From: JBBQNJ01 sp038329845
GTDB taxonomy: Bacteria; Planctomycetota; Phycisphaerae; Tepidisphaerales; Tepidisphaeraceae
Direction of reading: 5' to 3'
NCBI GenBank assembly: GCA_038329845.1
Contig: JBBQNJ010000014.1
Coordinates: 1 to 64,000 of the forward strand
DNA length: 64,000 nt
Part shown: positions 51,130-60,325 of the stretch, piece after piece
Layout: every line of letters starts with the position of its first letter
Numbering within the stretch: position 1 is the first letter of the stretch
Position numbers and translations under genes: made by a program
The notes under the pieces: model-generated
Told to the model about the DNA's origin: nothing
Seen by the model: only the letters and a program-made list of their open reading frames with translations
The model's database searches: none

Positions 51130-52134
51130 ATGACCGACGCCTATCAAAGTGTGCTGAACGAACTGAGTCGCGCCCGCCGAGTGCTGCTGACCACCCATGT
51201 GCGCCCCGATGGCGATGCGGTGGGTTCCTGTGCCGCGATGGCCCTTGCCATGCGAAGCCGCGAAATCGAGGCGCAGGTGCTGCTATTAAGCCACCTGCCG
51301 AGCAAATACGCCTTTGTCTTCTCGGAATATGACATTCCCCATGTCGATGCCGAATCCCAATGGCCCGACACGCTGGATCTCGATTACTATGACGCGCTGC
51401 TGGTGCTGGACACCGGAACCTGGTCGCAACTGCCGCAACTGCGCCATCGCGTCGAGAAATGGCCCAAGCCCAAGATCGTGGTCGATCATCATCTGACCCA
51501 GGAATCCTGGGCCGATGTGAAACTCGTGGTGACCGAGGCGGCGGCGGCGGACGAGATCGTCGCCGAGCTGCTCGACGCCTGGGGCGTGACGTTCGACCCG
51601 GCGATCGCCACGGCCCTGTGGCTGGCGATCGCCAGCGACACCGGGTGGTTTCAGTTCTCCAACACTCGACCCTTCACATTCCGGCTGGCGGCGAGGCTGA
51701 TGGAGGCGGGAGTCGATGTCGATCGGCTCTATCAGCGCTTGTACCAAAACCAGCGAGCCGAGCGGGTGGCGCTTCAGGCCCGGGCGATGCAGTCGCTGCG
51801 ATTGCTCGCCGGCGGGCGACTGGCGACGATGACCGTCGCTCGCCAGGACTTCATCCAGACCGGCGCCGCGGTGCCCGAGACCGAGAATCTGATCAACATT
51901 CCCCTGCAGATCGCCACGGTGGAAGTCTCGATCCTCATCACCGAGCCGCTCGAGGCCGGACCGGTGCGGATCAGCCTGCGCAGCAAAGGCGCCGTGGATG
52001 TAGCGCGATTCGCCGAGCAGTTCGGGGGCGGCGGTCACGCCCGCGCCGCGGGGCTGAAGATCGACGGCGATCTGGAAATGGCCGCGGCCCGAGTCATCAC
52101 CGCGATGGAGACGATGCTCACCAGCACCCAGTGA
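51130..52134 (+). CDS. DHH-family phosphoesterase (NrnA-like nanoRNase/pAp phosphatase)
   Basis: The protein is 334 aa from the ATG at 51130. The DHH domain shows LLTTHVRPDGDAVGS, DALLVLDTGTW and IVVDHHLTQ (the DHH triad). The C-terminal DHHA1 domain has the glycine motif FGGGGHARAAGLKID. NrnA degrades nano-RNAs of 2-5 nt and hydrolyses pAp in sulfur metabolism. It is divergent from the CCA-adding gene with about 55 bp between, which holds both promoters. Its stop opens a tandem repeat. Confidence 0.93.
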   Translation: MTDAYQSVLNELSRARRVLLTTHVRPDGDAVGSCAAMALAMRSREIEAQVLLLSHLPSKYAFVFSEYDIPHVDAESQWPDTLDLDYYDALLVLDTGTWSQLPQLRHRVEKWPKPKIVVDHHLTQESWADVKLVVTEAAAADEIVAELLDAWGVTFDPAIATALWLAIASDTGWFQFSNTRPFTFRLAARLMEAGVDVDRLYQRLYQNQRAERVALQARAMQSLRLLAGGRLATMTVARQDFIQTGAAVPETENLINIPLQIATVEVSILITEPLEAGPVRISLRSKGAVDVARFAEQFGGGGHARAAGLKIDGDLEMAAARVITAMETMLTSTQ

Positions 52135-52296
52135 GCCGCGACGGCTACAGGTTTTCGCCGTGACGCAACGGGCCAACGGGCGAGTAAATCTGAGAGGCAC
52201 AGTGAGCCGCGACGGCTACAGGTTTTCGCCGTGACGCAACGGGCCGACGGACCAAATCTGACGGGCACAGTGAGTCGCGACGGCTACAGGTTTTCG
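52129..52296. repeat. Intergenic tandem repeat copying a gene end
   Basis: Two full copies (about 71 and 68 bp, starting 52129 and 52200) and a partial third (from 52268) share CAGTGAGCCGCGACGG and CTACAGGTTTTCGCCG. The third copy is the actual 3' end of the mutarotase gene. The gap between nrnA and the mutarotase therefore grew by duplication of a gene's tail. Confidence 0.8.
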
Positions 52297-53210
52297 GCGG
52301 TGATCCGCGCCCGCATCAGGTGGGTCTGTCCCGGGGCCAGTTCGATCGCGTTGTCCACGACGTTGGCGGTCTCGATGCAGAGCATTTTCGGCCATTCCTC
52401 ATCGCCGAAATCGCTCAGCGCCTTGCTCTTAGCGATCCACGGATTCCACACCACGGTGGTGCCGGAGCCTTCCTTACCGACGCGGATTCGGCGGTTCATC
52501 GCCGGATCATGGACGACACACTCATCCTGTGTGCCGAGATAAACCCGATCGGTTTCGCCGGCGATGCGGAGCGAAGAATCCTTCTGTCGCTTTCGCGCCT
52601 GGTTGTCGGTCTTGTCGATGTACTCGATGTCGGACAATCCCTCGATCTCGACATTTCTCACATCGCCCACCGCCAGATAGGTGTGCAGGGCCTCCTCGAA
52701 AGTGAACGAGCGCTGACAGGTGTTTTGCACCTGCAACGACAATCCCAGCGACGCCCCGACCGTCACGCTGTATCGCAGCGAAAAATCGTGGGGCCACAGA
52801 TCGCGGGTCTCGGCATCGGATGCCAGCGTGAAACAGGCCACCACCCCATCGGGACTGATGCGCACCGATTCGACGCTCCATTTCCGCGTCCTCGCAAGCC
52901 CGTGCAACGGCGCCGAGGGATGGCCGCTGCGCGGACCGAACCAGGGGAAGATCACGGGAACGCCCCCGCGGATGGGCGTTTCGCGATTGAACTCGCTGCA
53001 AGCGCTGGTGAACAACAACGGCGGCGAATCGTGACGCCGGTAGTGTGTCACATGCGCCCCATGCAGATAGATGTCGGCCTGGGCCGTGGGAAAATCAACG
53101 TTCAGCCGCACCAGTCCCCCTTCCCCCGGCTCAAACCGCGCCATGCCCGCCAACGCGAATTGTCGATTCAACTGTTCGATCACCTCGTCGTTATGAGATT
53201 CATGCATCAT
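52284..53210 (-). CDS. D-hexose-6-phosphate mutarotase (aldose-1-epimerase family)
   Basis: The protein is 308 aa from the ATG at 53210. Family landmarks are IRGGVPVIFPWFGPR, HGLARTRKW with the catalytic-region His, and SFTFEEALHTYLAVGDV, as in YeaD-type proteins. These interconvert the alpha and beta anomers of glucose-6-phosphate and similar. The late VVWNPWIAKSKALSDF is typical. It lies convergent to nrnA, and its 3' end is duplicated in the gap. The upstream region holds the nested repeats. Confidence 0.9.
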   Translation of the reverse strand: MMHESHNDEVIEQLNRQFALAGMARFEPGEGGLVRLNVDFPTAQADIYLHGAHVTHYRRHDSPPLLFTSACSEFNRETPIRGGVPVIFPWFGPRSGHPSAPLHGLARTRKWSVESVRISPDGVVACFTLASDAETRDLWPHDFSLRYSVTVGASLGLSLQVQNTCQRSFTFEEALHTYLAVGDVRNVEIEGLSDIEYIDKTDNQARKRQKDSSLRIAGETDRVYLGTQDECVVHDPAMNRRIRVGKEGSGTTVVWNPWIAKSKALSDFGDEEWPKMLCIETANVVDNAIELAPGQTHLMRARITAENL

Positions 53211-53292
53211 AAGACGGTCTATCCTACCGCCTCGGTGAGCGCGTGAGAACGGAGAGAACGGCCACGCCCCCCCCAAAAAATGGGGACGCGCC

Positions 53293-53337
53293 ATGGATGT
53301 CGCCTCTTGTGTGGCCGCAAGAAAAGGTGGATGTCAC
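53293..53337. repeat. REP-like GATGTCACC repeats disrupted by a MITE
   Basis: ATGGATGTCGCC (53293-53304) and GGTGGATGTCAC (53326-53337) are members of the family seen at 48533. The second copy is interrupted after its tenth shared base by the MITE and resumes at 53440. Confidence 0.6.
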
Positions 53338-53439
53338 GAATGCCATTCACTTAAGGTGAAAACGTCTGGCAAAATCGGCCGTATCGGGCGAGTACGGCAG
53401 TTGAGTTCGCCAACTTTGGCCCTTAAGTGAATGGCATTC
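53338..53439. mobile_element. MITE with 19-bp perfect inverted repeats and 10-bp target duplication
   Basis: The ends 53338-53356 and 53421-53439 are perfect 19-bp inverted repeats starting GAATGCCATTCAC. TGGATGTCAC occurs directly at both borders (53328-53337 and 53440-53449), a 10-bp target-site duplication. The 64 bp between the arms are non-coding, so the element depends on a transposase elsewhere. The duplication length suits IS4-like families (inference). Confidence 0.85.
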
Positions 53440-53525
53440 TGGATGTCACCGTTATTGGGTCTCTTCAAGCCGCATCTACAGATTCTCCGTAAGGTTGAGT
53501 GCAGCCGGTGTCATATATCGTCCGG

Positions 53526-54536
53526 CTATGGCAGCGTCTGGAAACGATAAGCACGCCTCCATGTCGCGTTGGTGCCCGGATCAAGTTTCAGTTCGATGAA
53601 TTGTTCCGGACTGACGTACTGCGCACGGGCGTGAATTGCGGTACGAATGGACGGCTGCGACGTTTCGCATATGACGGCGAGCTTCGCATCTGTTTGCTGC
53701 AAGGTGCAGATGTTCTGGCCGCGGTATTCGGCAGGATACGGAACAACCATATTGACCCATTTGGGAATGAGCTTATCAAAGAAAATATCCCGGCCGACCT
53801 GTCTCTCCTGCGATTCCAATCCAGTAGCCGCGAAATCATAGGGGAAACTCAATACATAGCCCGGCCCCACGTCGTGATTGTCAAATCGGAAAAAATTATG
53901 AATGTACTGACGGGTGGCAAATGGTTTCTGACCCATATTGATAAGCTTCCACTCGACGATAAGGTTCTCGTCCTTGCACAGGACATCGGCTCGCAAATCG
54001 TAGGCGTACCCGTTGGTCCCAGAACATATCTGGCGAAAGTCCGCCCGATCATCATGCCACTGTACCGTAGTGTTGGCGAGGGCGATGGGGGCGGGCTCTT
54101 GGAACAACGAGTAGCGTTCTTGTTTTCGCAGCACGCCTACACCGATCTTGACGAAACCTTCCCCGACCTTCGCTTCGTTGTAGCCTGGTGGCATCCAAGT
54201 ATCGGGGTCACATGTTGCCACCAGATCAAATTCCGCGGGCAATCCGCCATGGTCGGCGATCGGGTCGTGTTCGATCGGACAGAACATAAATGAATGCCCA
54301 TCACATTTCACGCTGAGCACGGCGGCTACAGGCGAAAATCGCACCCCGTGGTTGTAGCGATGGGGGTCGTTGGGATCCATCACTTCGACAATCAGTTGAC
54401 TGCTTCGGAGTATGTGCGTGGTATTATGGGATACCGCTGTTGTCGTCGGCATGGGCTGGTCGGCAAGACATCCCTTGGTTATACCAAATACACAGACCAT
54501 CGCCGCTGCTCCAAGCCGCATCCCAAGATAACGCAT
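53526..54536 (-). CDS. Secreted protein of galactose-mutarotase/DUF4432-like fold
   Basis: The protein is 336 aa. A signal peptide (MRYLGMRLGAAAMVCVFGIT to about CLA) opens it. The body is rich in strands and aromatics: VEVMDPNDPHRYNHGVRFSP, HNFFRFDNHDVGPGYVLSF and FIELKLDPGTNATWRRAY resemble the beta-sandwich of aldose mutarotase-like sugar-binding proteins. No catalytic His/Glu set is certain. GC is visibly lower than in the genes left of 53.3 kb. It may bind or process sugars released by the DUF4838 enzyme just upstream. Confidence 0.65.
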   Translation of the reverse strand: MRYLGMRLGAAAMVCVFGITKGCLADQPMPTTTAVSHNTTHILRSSQLIVEVMDPNDPHRYNHGVRFSPVAAVLSVKCDGHSFMFCPIEHDPIADHGGLPAEFDLVATCDPDTWMPPGYNEAKVGEGFVKIGVGVLRKQERYSLFQEPAPIALANTTVQWHDDRADFRQICSGTNGYAYDLRADVLCKDENLIVEWKLINMGQKPFATRQYIHNFFRFDNHDVGPGYVLSFPYDFAATGLESQERQVGRDIFFDKLIPKWVNMVVPYPAEYRGQNICTLQQTDAKLAVICETSQPSIRTAIHARAQYVSPEQFIELKLDPGTNATWRRAYRFQTLP

Positions 54537-54653
54537 TGGCTCAGGTTCCTTTCATATAGGCTTCGATGACGTCCGATGGCGGACTGATGCCAGACCGGGT
54601 TGTATTTCTCTGGCGATATAGCTCTGTCACCTTTGCCAATCGCTTTTCGACGA

Positions 54654-57600
54654 TCACTCGGTTGGCTTGGGAGCAACACGGACGACGAAGAATCGGTCCA
54701 CATAAACATACTTGCTTTTCGGGCCGCCACGAATGAATGTAACCACCTGATCGTCTTGGTTGTAGCGGTATGGACCACCGGGGGCCTTGATAAGTGTATA
54801 GCCACCGTCCTTCAATTGGCTCATTTTGATATTCGTGCCGCCGTCCTGTGGAGGCATGGTGCCGATCCCCAGTGCGACATCGTTGGGATCTGCGTCATTT
54901 GCGTCCACGCGCACCTCCGCATAAATATCCCAAAGCCCTTCCTCGGGCAGTTTGTGGTGCTTGAGTTGGATTAACGGTGCCATCTGGTGGCCGTCCAAGC
55001 GGGCTGCCGCGCCGTCGGACGCCGTGCTGTCAGCTACAACGATGGTGCTGGCATAGTATCGGTTAAAGCCGATTTCCTGAATCTCTCTCCAGGCGGATTT
55101 CGGCAGACCACCGACCAACTTCGGTGGTGTCGAGTCCTTGCGATCAATAGCTATAATTCCGGCCAACTCCGCCATGGTGCCATCCTGCCGATACTGTGTG
55201 AAGCCCTCGTCTTTAATCGTCTGGTTGAAACGGTCCAGCCGGTTAGCGAAGTCGACGTTGAACTGGACGTGACGACTGGCGGCCTGATGCTGATATTCCT
55301 TCCGCCGTACCAGTATCACATAGTCCACACATACCCGGACTTCCAGCACATGCTTGAGGAATACGGGATCGGCCACTACCGCGGCTTGGGCCGTTTCCAT
55401 CAAGGCGTCGGCCTGGGTCGCGAAATCCAGGTTCAGCATCGCACTGTCGATATTGGTCTTTTCCCAGATTGGCGCGTGCGTTTTGGCCGACTCGTCGTGC
55501 ATCAGGTCGATGTATTGTCGGATATATTTCCCGGCGGGACCATAATAGTCATCACAGTATTCCGCGATAGCTGCTTTATAGTCCGTGCCTGGATCCCACA
55601 GCATCCGGCCCATGATCCAGACGCGTAAGGATGCGAACTCTCCATCCTTGGTGTTCCAGCTTCCCTCGGCAAAGTAGCCGTGAATATGCGCCAACGTTGC
55701 CAGCCAACGAATGGTTTCGCAGATGGGATAGATATTCGGCGTCGGCTGGATGTAACCGTTAAAGTTGGTGATGTGATCCCAAATAAGGATGTGCTTGGCA
55801 ATGGTATTCCATCCCTCGATGTCCTTGCCCAGTTTTACGTTCCGTCCGATGAAGAGCGGCGTGCTGTAGTCTAGTTGGATGGTCATGGGGAAGACCCGCA
55901 GTCCATCGGGAACAGTCATGCCTGTGGGTGGGGTAAAACCCCAGTGATAGGCATTGAACGCGATCTTCGCCCCGGGCAGAACCTTGCGAACGCGCTGGAG
56001 CACGTCACCGACCATATCCAGCTGAGCCGCCGAGGGTACTCCGCCATGATTCTTAGCAAACGCCGCGCTGGCTGGATCGGTGTCCCAACCCCAGTCATTG
56101 TCCATCAGGCCAAACCAGTAATTCTGATAGTCATCAACGCGCTTCAACCTCTTGATGACGGCATCTGCAAGGGCTTGACGGACGCCCGGGTTCATCATCG
56201 CAATCTGTCCGCCGTAGTACCAATCCGGATGCGGCCCTTGAAATTGGGCAGGAGGCACCAGCTCGAAAAAGCTTCCAACCAGGCCCGGGCGTTGCCAGGT
56301 GCTATCCCAGTGGTTGATTTCCGGCGGCGAGTTCACACTATACGCACCGTGGGAGTTGCCGTTGAGCAGATTGTGGGCCGCAAAGCGTTTGTTCTGGCCT
56401 TCGGCGCTGAGAATCTGGCGGAACGCAAATCGTGGAACCTGGGTTTCACGCACCGCCGCGATGGCCAGCGTCTTGGAAGCGGGCACATAGGTATAATCGG
56501 GGCTTAGCCACTTCACGCCCAGTTTGTGGTCCAGGAACCAGTTGACACCATACATCGTTGCCCCGGATGTCGCTCCGGCGATCACGATATGCGGGCCAAC
56601 AGTGCGAATGACAAACCCGTCTTCGCCAAGCTCCGCGTAGGGAATATTCGGGCAGAGCTTCTGAGTCAGTGCGCTGTCCCGTCCGACAATCAGCAGAGGT
56701 CCGGCGGTGGGATGCTCATCATGGGATAACGCCGCCGCCGAAGCGGCGCTGATCTTGCCCAGGTAATCGTTCAGTTCCTTGGCCGCGTTCAGCGTCAACA
56801 GATCCGCGTGCGTTGCGACATGCACTTGATACTCGATGGTTCCGTCCTCGATCAAGGTCAGCTTAGCCGGGGTCGGCTGGGCCGCGGCCACCAGGAGCAC
56901 ATTGATTGCCGCCGCCGCGTCCGCCGCCGCCAGCGGCGGGGAGAGTAGTTTCGCCGAGAGCTGCGCGCCCAACAATGCGCCAGCCGTGGTGGCCGGCTCA
57001 TCCGTTGGCTCCACCTTGATGTCATCAAAGTACGCCGCTCCGGCAGAAACCGTTTTCTTACGCAGGTAAATCAAAAGCTGATCCGCGTTCTTCGGCGGTT
57101 CCACCACCGCGGAAACCGTTTTCCACTCCTGTGTGCCACCGCTCACAAACAGTGCCTGCTCCGTGCGCCCCCCAAGATTCACCTGCACCGGACCATACCA
57201 GGCGGCCCCCACCCCGTTGCCGCGATAGCTGACCTGCACATAGATCGAGCCGTCGGGAGCTTCGTCGCCGCGCAGCTTCATGGATATCTTGTAGCGCTTA
57301 CCGCCTTGCAGCGGAATCTTGTCCTGGCACACATACTCCGAAGTCAGCTTAAGGCACGCTTCGCCCTCGGCCGCGCCATCCTTCACGACGCTGGCCGTGT
57401 GACCATCAAAACCAGCCCCCCACCAGTTGGCGTTGCCCTTTTCAAAACCGCCGTTGAGGACGGTCTCTTTGCGCGCTCCGGTGCCATGCTGTGTCGCCGG
57501 CGTGACCGCATCATCCGTAGGTTCGCATTTGATATCATCAAAATAGCCCGCGCCGACATCGCCATTCCTGCGAAGATAGAACAGAATTTGGTCGGCGCTC

Positions 57601-58076
57601 GGCGGGGCTTCAACGACTACGGAAAATGTCTTCCACGCATGTGTGCCGCCGGTAGCGAACAAAATCTTTTCCGAACCAGAGCCGGTGTCCACCTCCGCCG
57701 GACCGTACCATTGAATCGTCAGCCCGGGTCCGCGATAACTGAACTGCACATAGATGGAGCTCTCGGGAGCGCCGTCGCTGCGCACCTTCATGGATATCTT
57801 GTATCGCTTGCCGCCTTGCACCGTGATCTTGTCCTGGCAGATCCACTCCGCACCCAGTTTCAGGCAGTCCGTACCTTCGGGCGCAGCTTCCTTCACAACG
57901 GTGGCGGTGCCCTTCTCAAACCCCGGCCCCCACCAATTTGCCTTGCCCTGTTCAAAACCGCCGTTGATCACACTACCCAGCGCAGCCGCGCTGCTGGTGT
58001 GTACCGCCCCGAAAAGGCCGAGGAACGCCATCGCCATCCCGCCCAACAAAATGCGCCATGATTTATGCAAAGTCAT
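54654..58076 (-). CDS. Large secreted DUF4838 protein with two N-terminal carbohydrate-binding modules
   Basis: The protein is 1140 aa. AGGA lies 9 bp before the ATG at 58076. The signal peptide ends near SSAAA. Two similar jelly-roll modules follow (about 34-190 and 203-360), each with NGGFE, ANWWG, QDKI, GGKRYKISMK and YFDDIK, the pattern of CBM4/9-type binding domains. A short linker leads to a GH67-N-like strand block (LIVGRDSAL, VIAGATSGATMYGVNWFLDH) and then DUF4838 (about 540-880), with HGAYSVNSPPEINHWDS, NYWFGLMDNDWGWD and FAEGSWNTKDGEFASLRVWI. A C-terminal beta domain ends the protein. DUF4838 proteins are glycoside-hydrolase-like with no proven reaction. It is the central enzyme of the right-hand cassette. 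Confidence 0.85.
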   Translation of the reverse strand: MTLHKSWRILLGGMAMAFLGLFGAVHTSSAAALGSVINGGFEQGKANWWGPGFEKGTATVVKEAAPEGTDCLKLGAEWICQDKITVQGGKRYKISMKVRSDGAPESSIYVQFSYRGPGLTIQWYGPAEVDTGSGSEKILFATGGTHAWKTFSVVVEAPPSADQILFYLRRNGDVGAGYFDDIKCEPTDDAVTPATQHGTGARKETVLNGGFEKGNANWWGAGFDGHTASVVKDGAAEGEACLKLTSEYVCQDKIPLQGGKRYKISMKLRGDEAPDGSIYVQVSYRGNGVGAAWYGPVQVNLGGRTEQALFVSGGTQEWKTVSAVVEPPKNADQLLIYLRKKTVSAGAAYFDDIKVEPTDEPATTAGALLGAQLSAKLLSPPLAAADAAAAINVLLVAAAQPTPAKLTLIEDGTIEYQVHVATHADLLTLNAAKELNDYLGKISAASAAALSHDEHPTAGPLLIVGRDSALTQKLCPNIPYAELGEDGFVIRTVGPHIVIAGATSGATMYGVNWFLDHKLGVKWLSPDYTYVPASKTLAIAAVRETQVPRFAFRQILSAEGQNKRFAAHNLLNGNSHGAYSVNSPPEINHWDSTWQRPGLVGSFFELVPPAQFQGPHPDWYYGGQIAMMNPGVRQALADAVIKRLKRVDDYQNYWFGLMDNDWGWDTDPASAAFAKNHGGVPSAAQLDMVGDVLQRVRKVLPGAKIAFNAYHWGFTPPTGMTVPDGLRVFPMTIQLDYSTPLFIGRNVKLGKDIEGWNTIAKHILIWDHITNFNGYIQPTPNIYPICETIRWLATLAHIHGYFAEGSWNTKDGEFASLRVWIMGRMLWDPGTDYKAAIAEYCDDYYGPAGKYIRQYIDLMHDESAKTHAPIWEKTNIDSAMLNLDFATQADALMETAQAAVVADPVFLKHVLEVRVCVDYVILVRRKEYQHQAASRHVQFNVDFANRLDRFNQTIKDEGFTQYRQDGTMAELAGIIAIDRKDSTPPKLVGGLPKSAWREIQEIGFNRYYASTIVVADSTASDGAAARLDGHQMAPLIQLKHHKLPEEGLWDIYAEVRVDANDADPNDVALGIGTMPPQDGGTNIKMSQLKDGGYTLIKAPGGPYRYNQDDQVVTFIRGGPKSKYVYVDRFFVVRVAPKPTE

Positions 58077-58107
58077 CTGGGGTTGTCCTAGATTACAAGA
58101 CAAAGAC

Positions 58108-58953
58108 TTAGTAATTCGCCGGGGTCACGTGCAGAGGGTCATTGGTGAGAAATGGGAAGAACAATCTCTGCGGCAAGCTCCCCTGTTTAATCAACGTCCA
58201 GCCCGCATAGGTATCCCGCACGCCCCAGACGACATGCCCGTCCAGAAATAGCGCATTGGCACCACCGTCATGGCGGGTCCCGATCCGTTCGCCGTAAGGC
58301 ACACAACTAATAACATATTGACCTGACCAGTTGGATGCCGCGGGGTTGAACGGATAGATTTCGCTTTGTTCTTGAGAATCGCCATACATGATCGTCTCGG
58401 AGGCGCGCTTGAAATTCACCAACTTCGTGCGGCGGTCCCCCAGACTGTTCCCCAAGGCGCGGAAGTTATAGCCGTAGCTCTGATGGCTGGTGTCGGCGGT
58501 CAGGGTCCAGTCGACTGGCGTGGTAGGGACAGGCGTGTTGTTCCACCAATAGACCCGCATGGGGGTATGGTCCGGGTTGGCCGGGCAGACAACTACTTTG
58601 GCTGAAGGAAGGTACGCGGGCAGGAGCATCTCAAGAGGCCACGTTGGTCGAATCTGCCCATTGCCCGTGTTGTCCCGCGCTGGAAACGACTTGAATTCCT
58701 GCTCATACATCAGCGTCGCCAGCCCGATCTGGCGCAGATTACTGGCGCAGACAACGGTTTGCGCCGAGCGTCTGGCCTTAGTAAGCGCCGGCAGCAGGAT
58801 TGAGATAAGCATCGCTATGATGCCTATGACAACAAGAAGTTCCACCAAGGTGAAGCCAGCGGATCGCCCCCGACACTGGCCGGTGCAGCGCCAGGAGATG
58901 CTGCGGGTCGTTGCTGATTCACGGTATCCGCCAAGGGATGCAATAGCGTTCAT
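58108..58953 (-). CDS. Secreted type II pseudopilin, H-X9-DG family
   Basis: The protein is 281 aa. GAGGTG lies 6 bp before the ATG at 58953. A long basic leader precedes the prepilin motif [20 protein letters not shown], then [11 protein letters not shown] and [18 protein letters not shown]. The C-terminal family motif [16 protein letters not shown] fits H-X9-DG exactly. The protein is cleaved by prepilin peptidase and exported. It lies 31 bp upstream of the DUF4838 gene on the same strand, the same partnership seen with glycan enzymes elsewhere. Confidence 0.92.
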   Translation of the reverse strand: MNAIASLGGYRESATTRSISWRCTGQCRGRSAGFTLVELLVVIGIIAMLISILLPALTKARRSAQTVVCASNLRQIGLATLMYEQEFKSFPARDNTGNGQIRPTWPLEMLLPAYLPSAKVVVCPANPDHTPMRVYWWNNTPVPTTPVDWTLTADTSHQSYGYNFRALGNSLGDRRTKLVNFKRASETIMYGDSQEQSEIYPFNPAASNWSGQYVISCVPYGERIGTRHDGGANALFLDGHVVWGVRDTYAGWTLIKQGSLPQRLFFPFLTNDPLHVTPANY

Positions 58954-59197
58954 GATGTCACCTCTACAAACTGTGTCATTCATCTAAGTTCCATCGCCTA
59001 CTCTCCCTTGGGAGGTATGTTCCCACAGGGAGCTCAACCAAAGCAACGCCGCCAGCCACCCGCTCCCCTCAGATTGGGAGCCCAAACCAATCAAAACATA
59101 CCGACACCCCACCAAGCCCACTCACCCGTTTACAACCGTTGCCGCCCGGCAGCAATTGCACGCCGCCGATGCGGCAACGGCCATTAAGCCCCCAACG

Positions 59198-59223
59198 TCC
59201 GATGCGATTATTCAGGCATCGGA
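59198..59223 (-). other. Hairpin just downstream of the PEP-CTERM gene
   Basis: TCCGATGC and GCATCGGA form an 8-bp perfect stem with a 10-nt loop, 11 bp past the stop. There is no U-run, so it is not a classic terminator. It might stabilise the mRNA 3' end. Confidence 0.45.
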
Positions 59224-59234
59224 GCAACCGACAA

Positions 59235-60176
59235 TCATGCCCGACGCCGGCGAATCAGCAGGCCGCCCGCCGCCAGCGCCAGGAGGGCCAGCGAGGCGGG
59301 TTCGGGGACCGTGTTGGTGACGTCCGCCAACGTGGTGCCCACGCGGAATTCGTCCAAGGTCTGGGTAATCTTGTTGTTGCCAAAATTCCCGGAGTTTACG
59401 CGGCTAGTGAATGTGCCATTCAGAATACGGGTTCCGCTGGTTACAGTAGCCGTATCCGTGGCCAGCGAGTAGGAGCCAAGCTGACTTTCAACCGCGCCGG
59501 CCGCGTACCAACTATTGTATTGAGCCTGATTCATGACCCACAGACTGGCATTGCCGGGGGTCCCGACGGACAACGCAGTCCCCACATTCGTGAACTTAGA
59601 CAGAACAAGGTAGGTCGTAGCGAGCGATGGATTAAGGGTGGTGCCACCCGAGTCATCCGCTATCCAGCCGTAGTTGACGCCCGGTGCATTTTTGTAACTG
59701 TTGAAATAATTGAAGGCCGTGTTGAGTCCGCCCGCAGTGAGGCGGACATCAGTCCAACCGTTATTATTCGACGCCCACGTACTGCCGCTGAACTGGAGCA
59801 GATAACTGCTATACACAGTCCCCGTGGCACTGGCGCTGATGGTGGCTTGTAGATTTTCAATGTGGGAGGCGTTGCCTGTCGTTGGGCCGCCAGTCGCATT
59901 CACCACCGCAGCGCCGCCGGATACGGCATGGAAATTGGTGCCAAAGCTTAGGCCGGTGGTGGTGTACTGGCCGTAACCAGAAGAGCCGGTGTGCGTCGTG
60001 GCGCTTACGGTGTAGTTGCCTGTGAAGCCGATGTCCGACACAGCGACGCCGTTCAAATTGGCCCCGTTGGAAAGGCCAAGGTTGAACGAATCATTGACGA
60101 GAACGGCCGCCTGGCTCGAAGCCGCCGACACCAGTGCAACCAAAGCCGCAAGCGAAAGTTTAGTACATGTTTTCAT
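59235..60176 (-). CDS. PEP-CTERM sorted secreted protein
   Basis: The protein is 313 aa. GGAGGAG lies 8 bp before the ATG at 60176. The signal peptide ends near SSQAA. The body is Ser/Thr/Asn/Gly-rich beta-structure (NDSFNLGLSNGANLNGVAVS opens it), like LamG-type or choice-of-anchor proteins. The C-terminus VPEPASLALLALAAGGLL plus a basic tail is a complete PEP-CTERM signal. Exported to the surface by an exosortase not found here, it may display or bind glycan. It lies upstream of the pseudopilin on the same strand. Confidence 0.92.
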   Translation of the reverse strand: MKTCTKLSLAALVALVSAASSQAAVLVNDSFNLGLSNGANLNGVAVSDIGFTGNYTVSATTHTGSSGYGQYTTTGLSFGTNFHAVSGGAAVVNATGGPTTGNASHIENLQATISASATGTVYSSYLLQFSGSTWASNNNGWTDVRLTAGGLNTAFNYFNSYKNAPGVNYGWIADDSGGTTLNPSLATTYLVLSKFTNVGTALSVGTPGNASLWVMNQAQYNSWYAAGAVESQLGSYSLATDTATVTSGTRILNGTFTSRVNSGNFGNNKITQTLDEFRVGTTLADVTNTVPEPASLALLALAAGGLLIRRRRA

Positions 60177-60325
60177 GGTCAATTCTCCTCCAAATGGAGT
60201 AAGGGTTAACTGCCTATGGAAATACCTTAACAGCGCGCTATCCCAGGTCTTTAGAACCCGCATCGTACGGACACGAAATACGGTTCGCGTCCGGAAGCTA
60301 ACGTCTTTTCGTCTGAGTTTTCATC

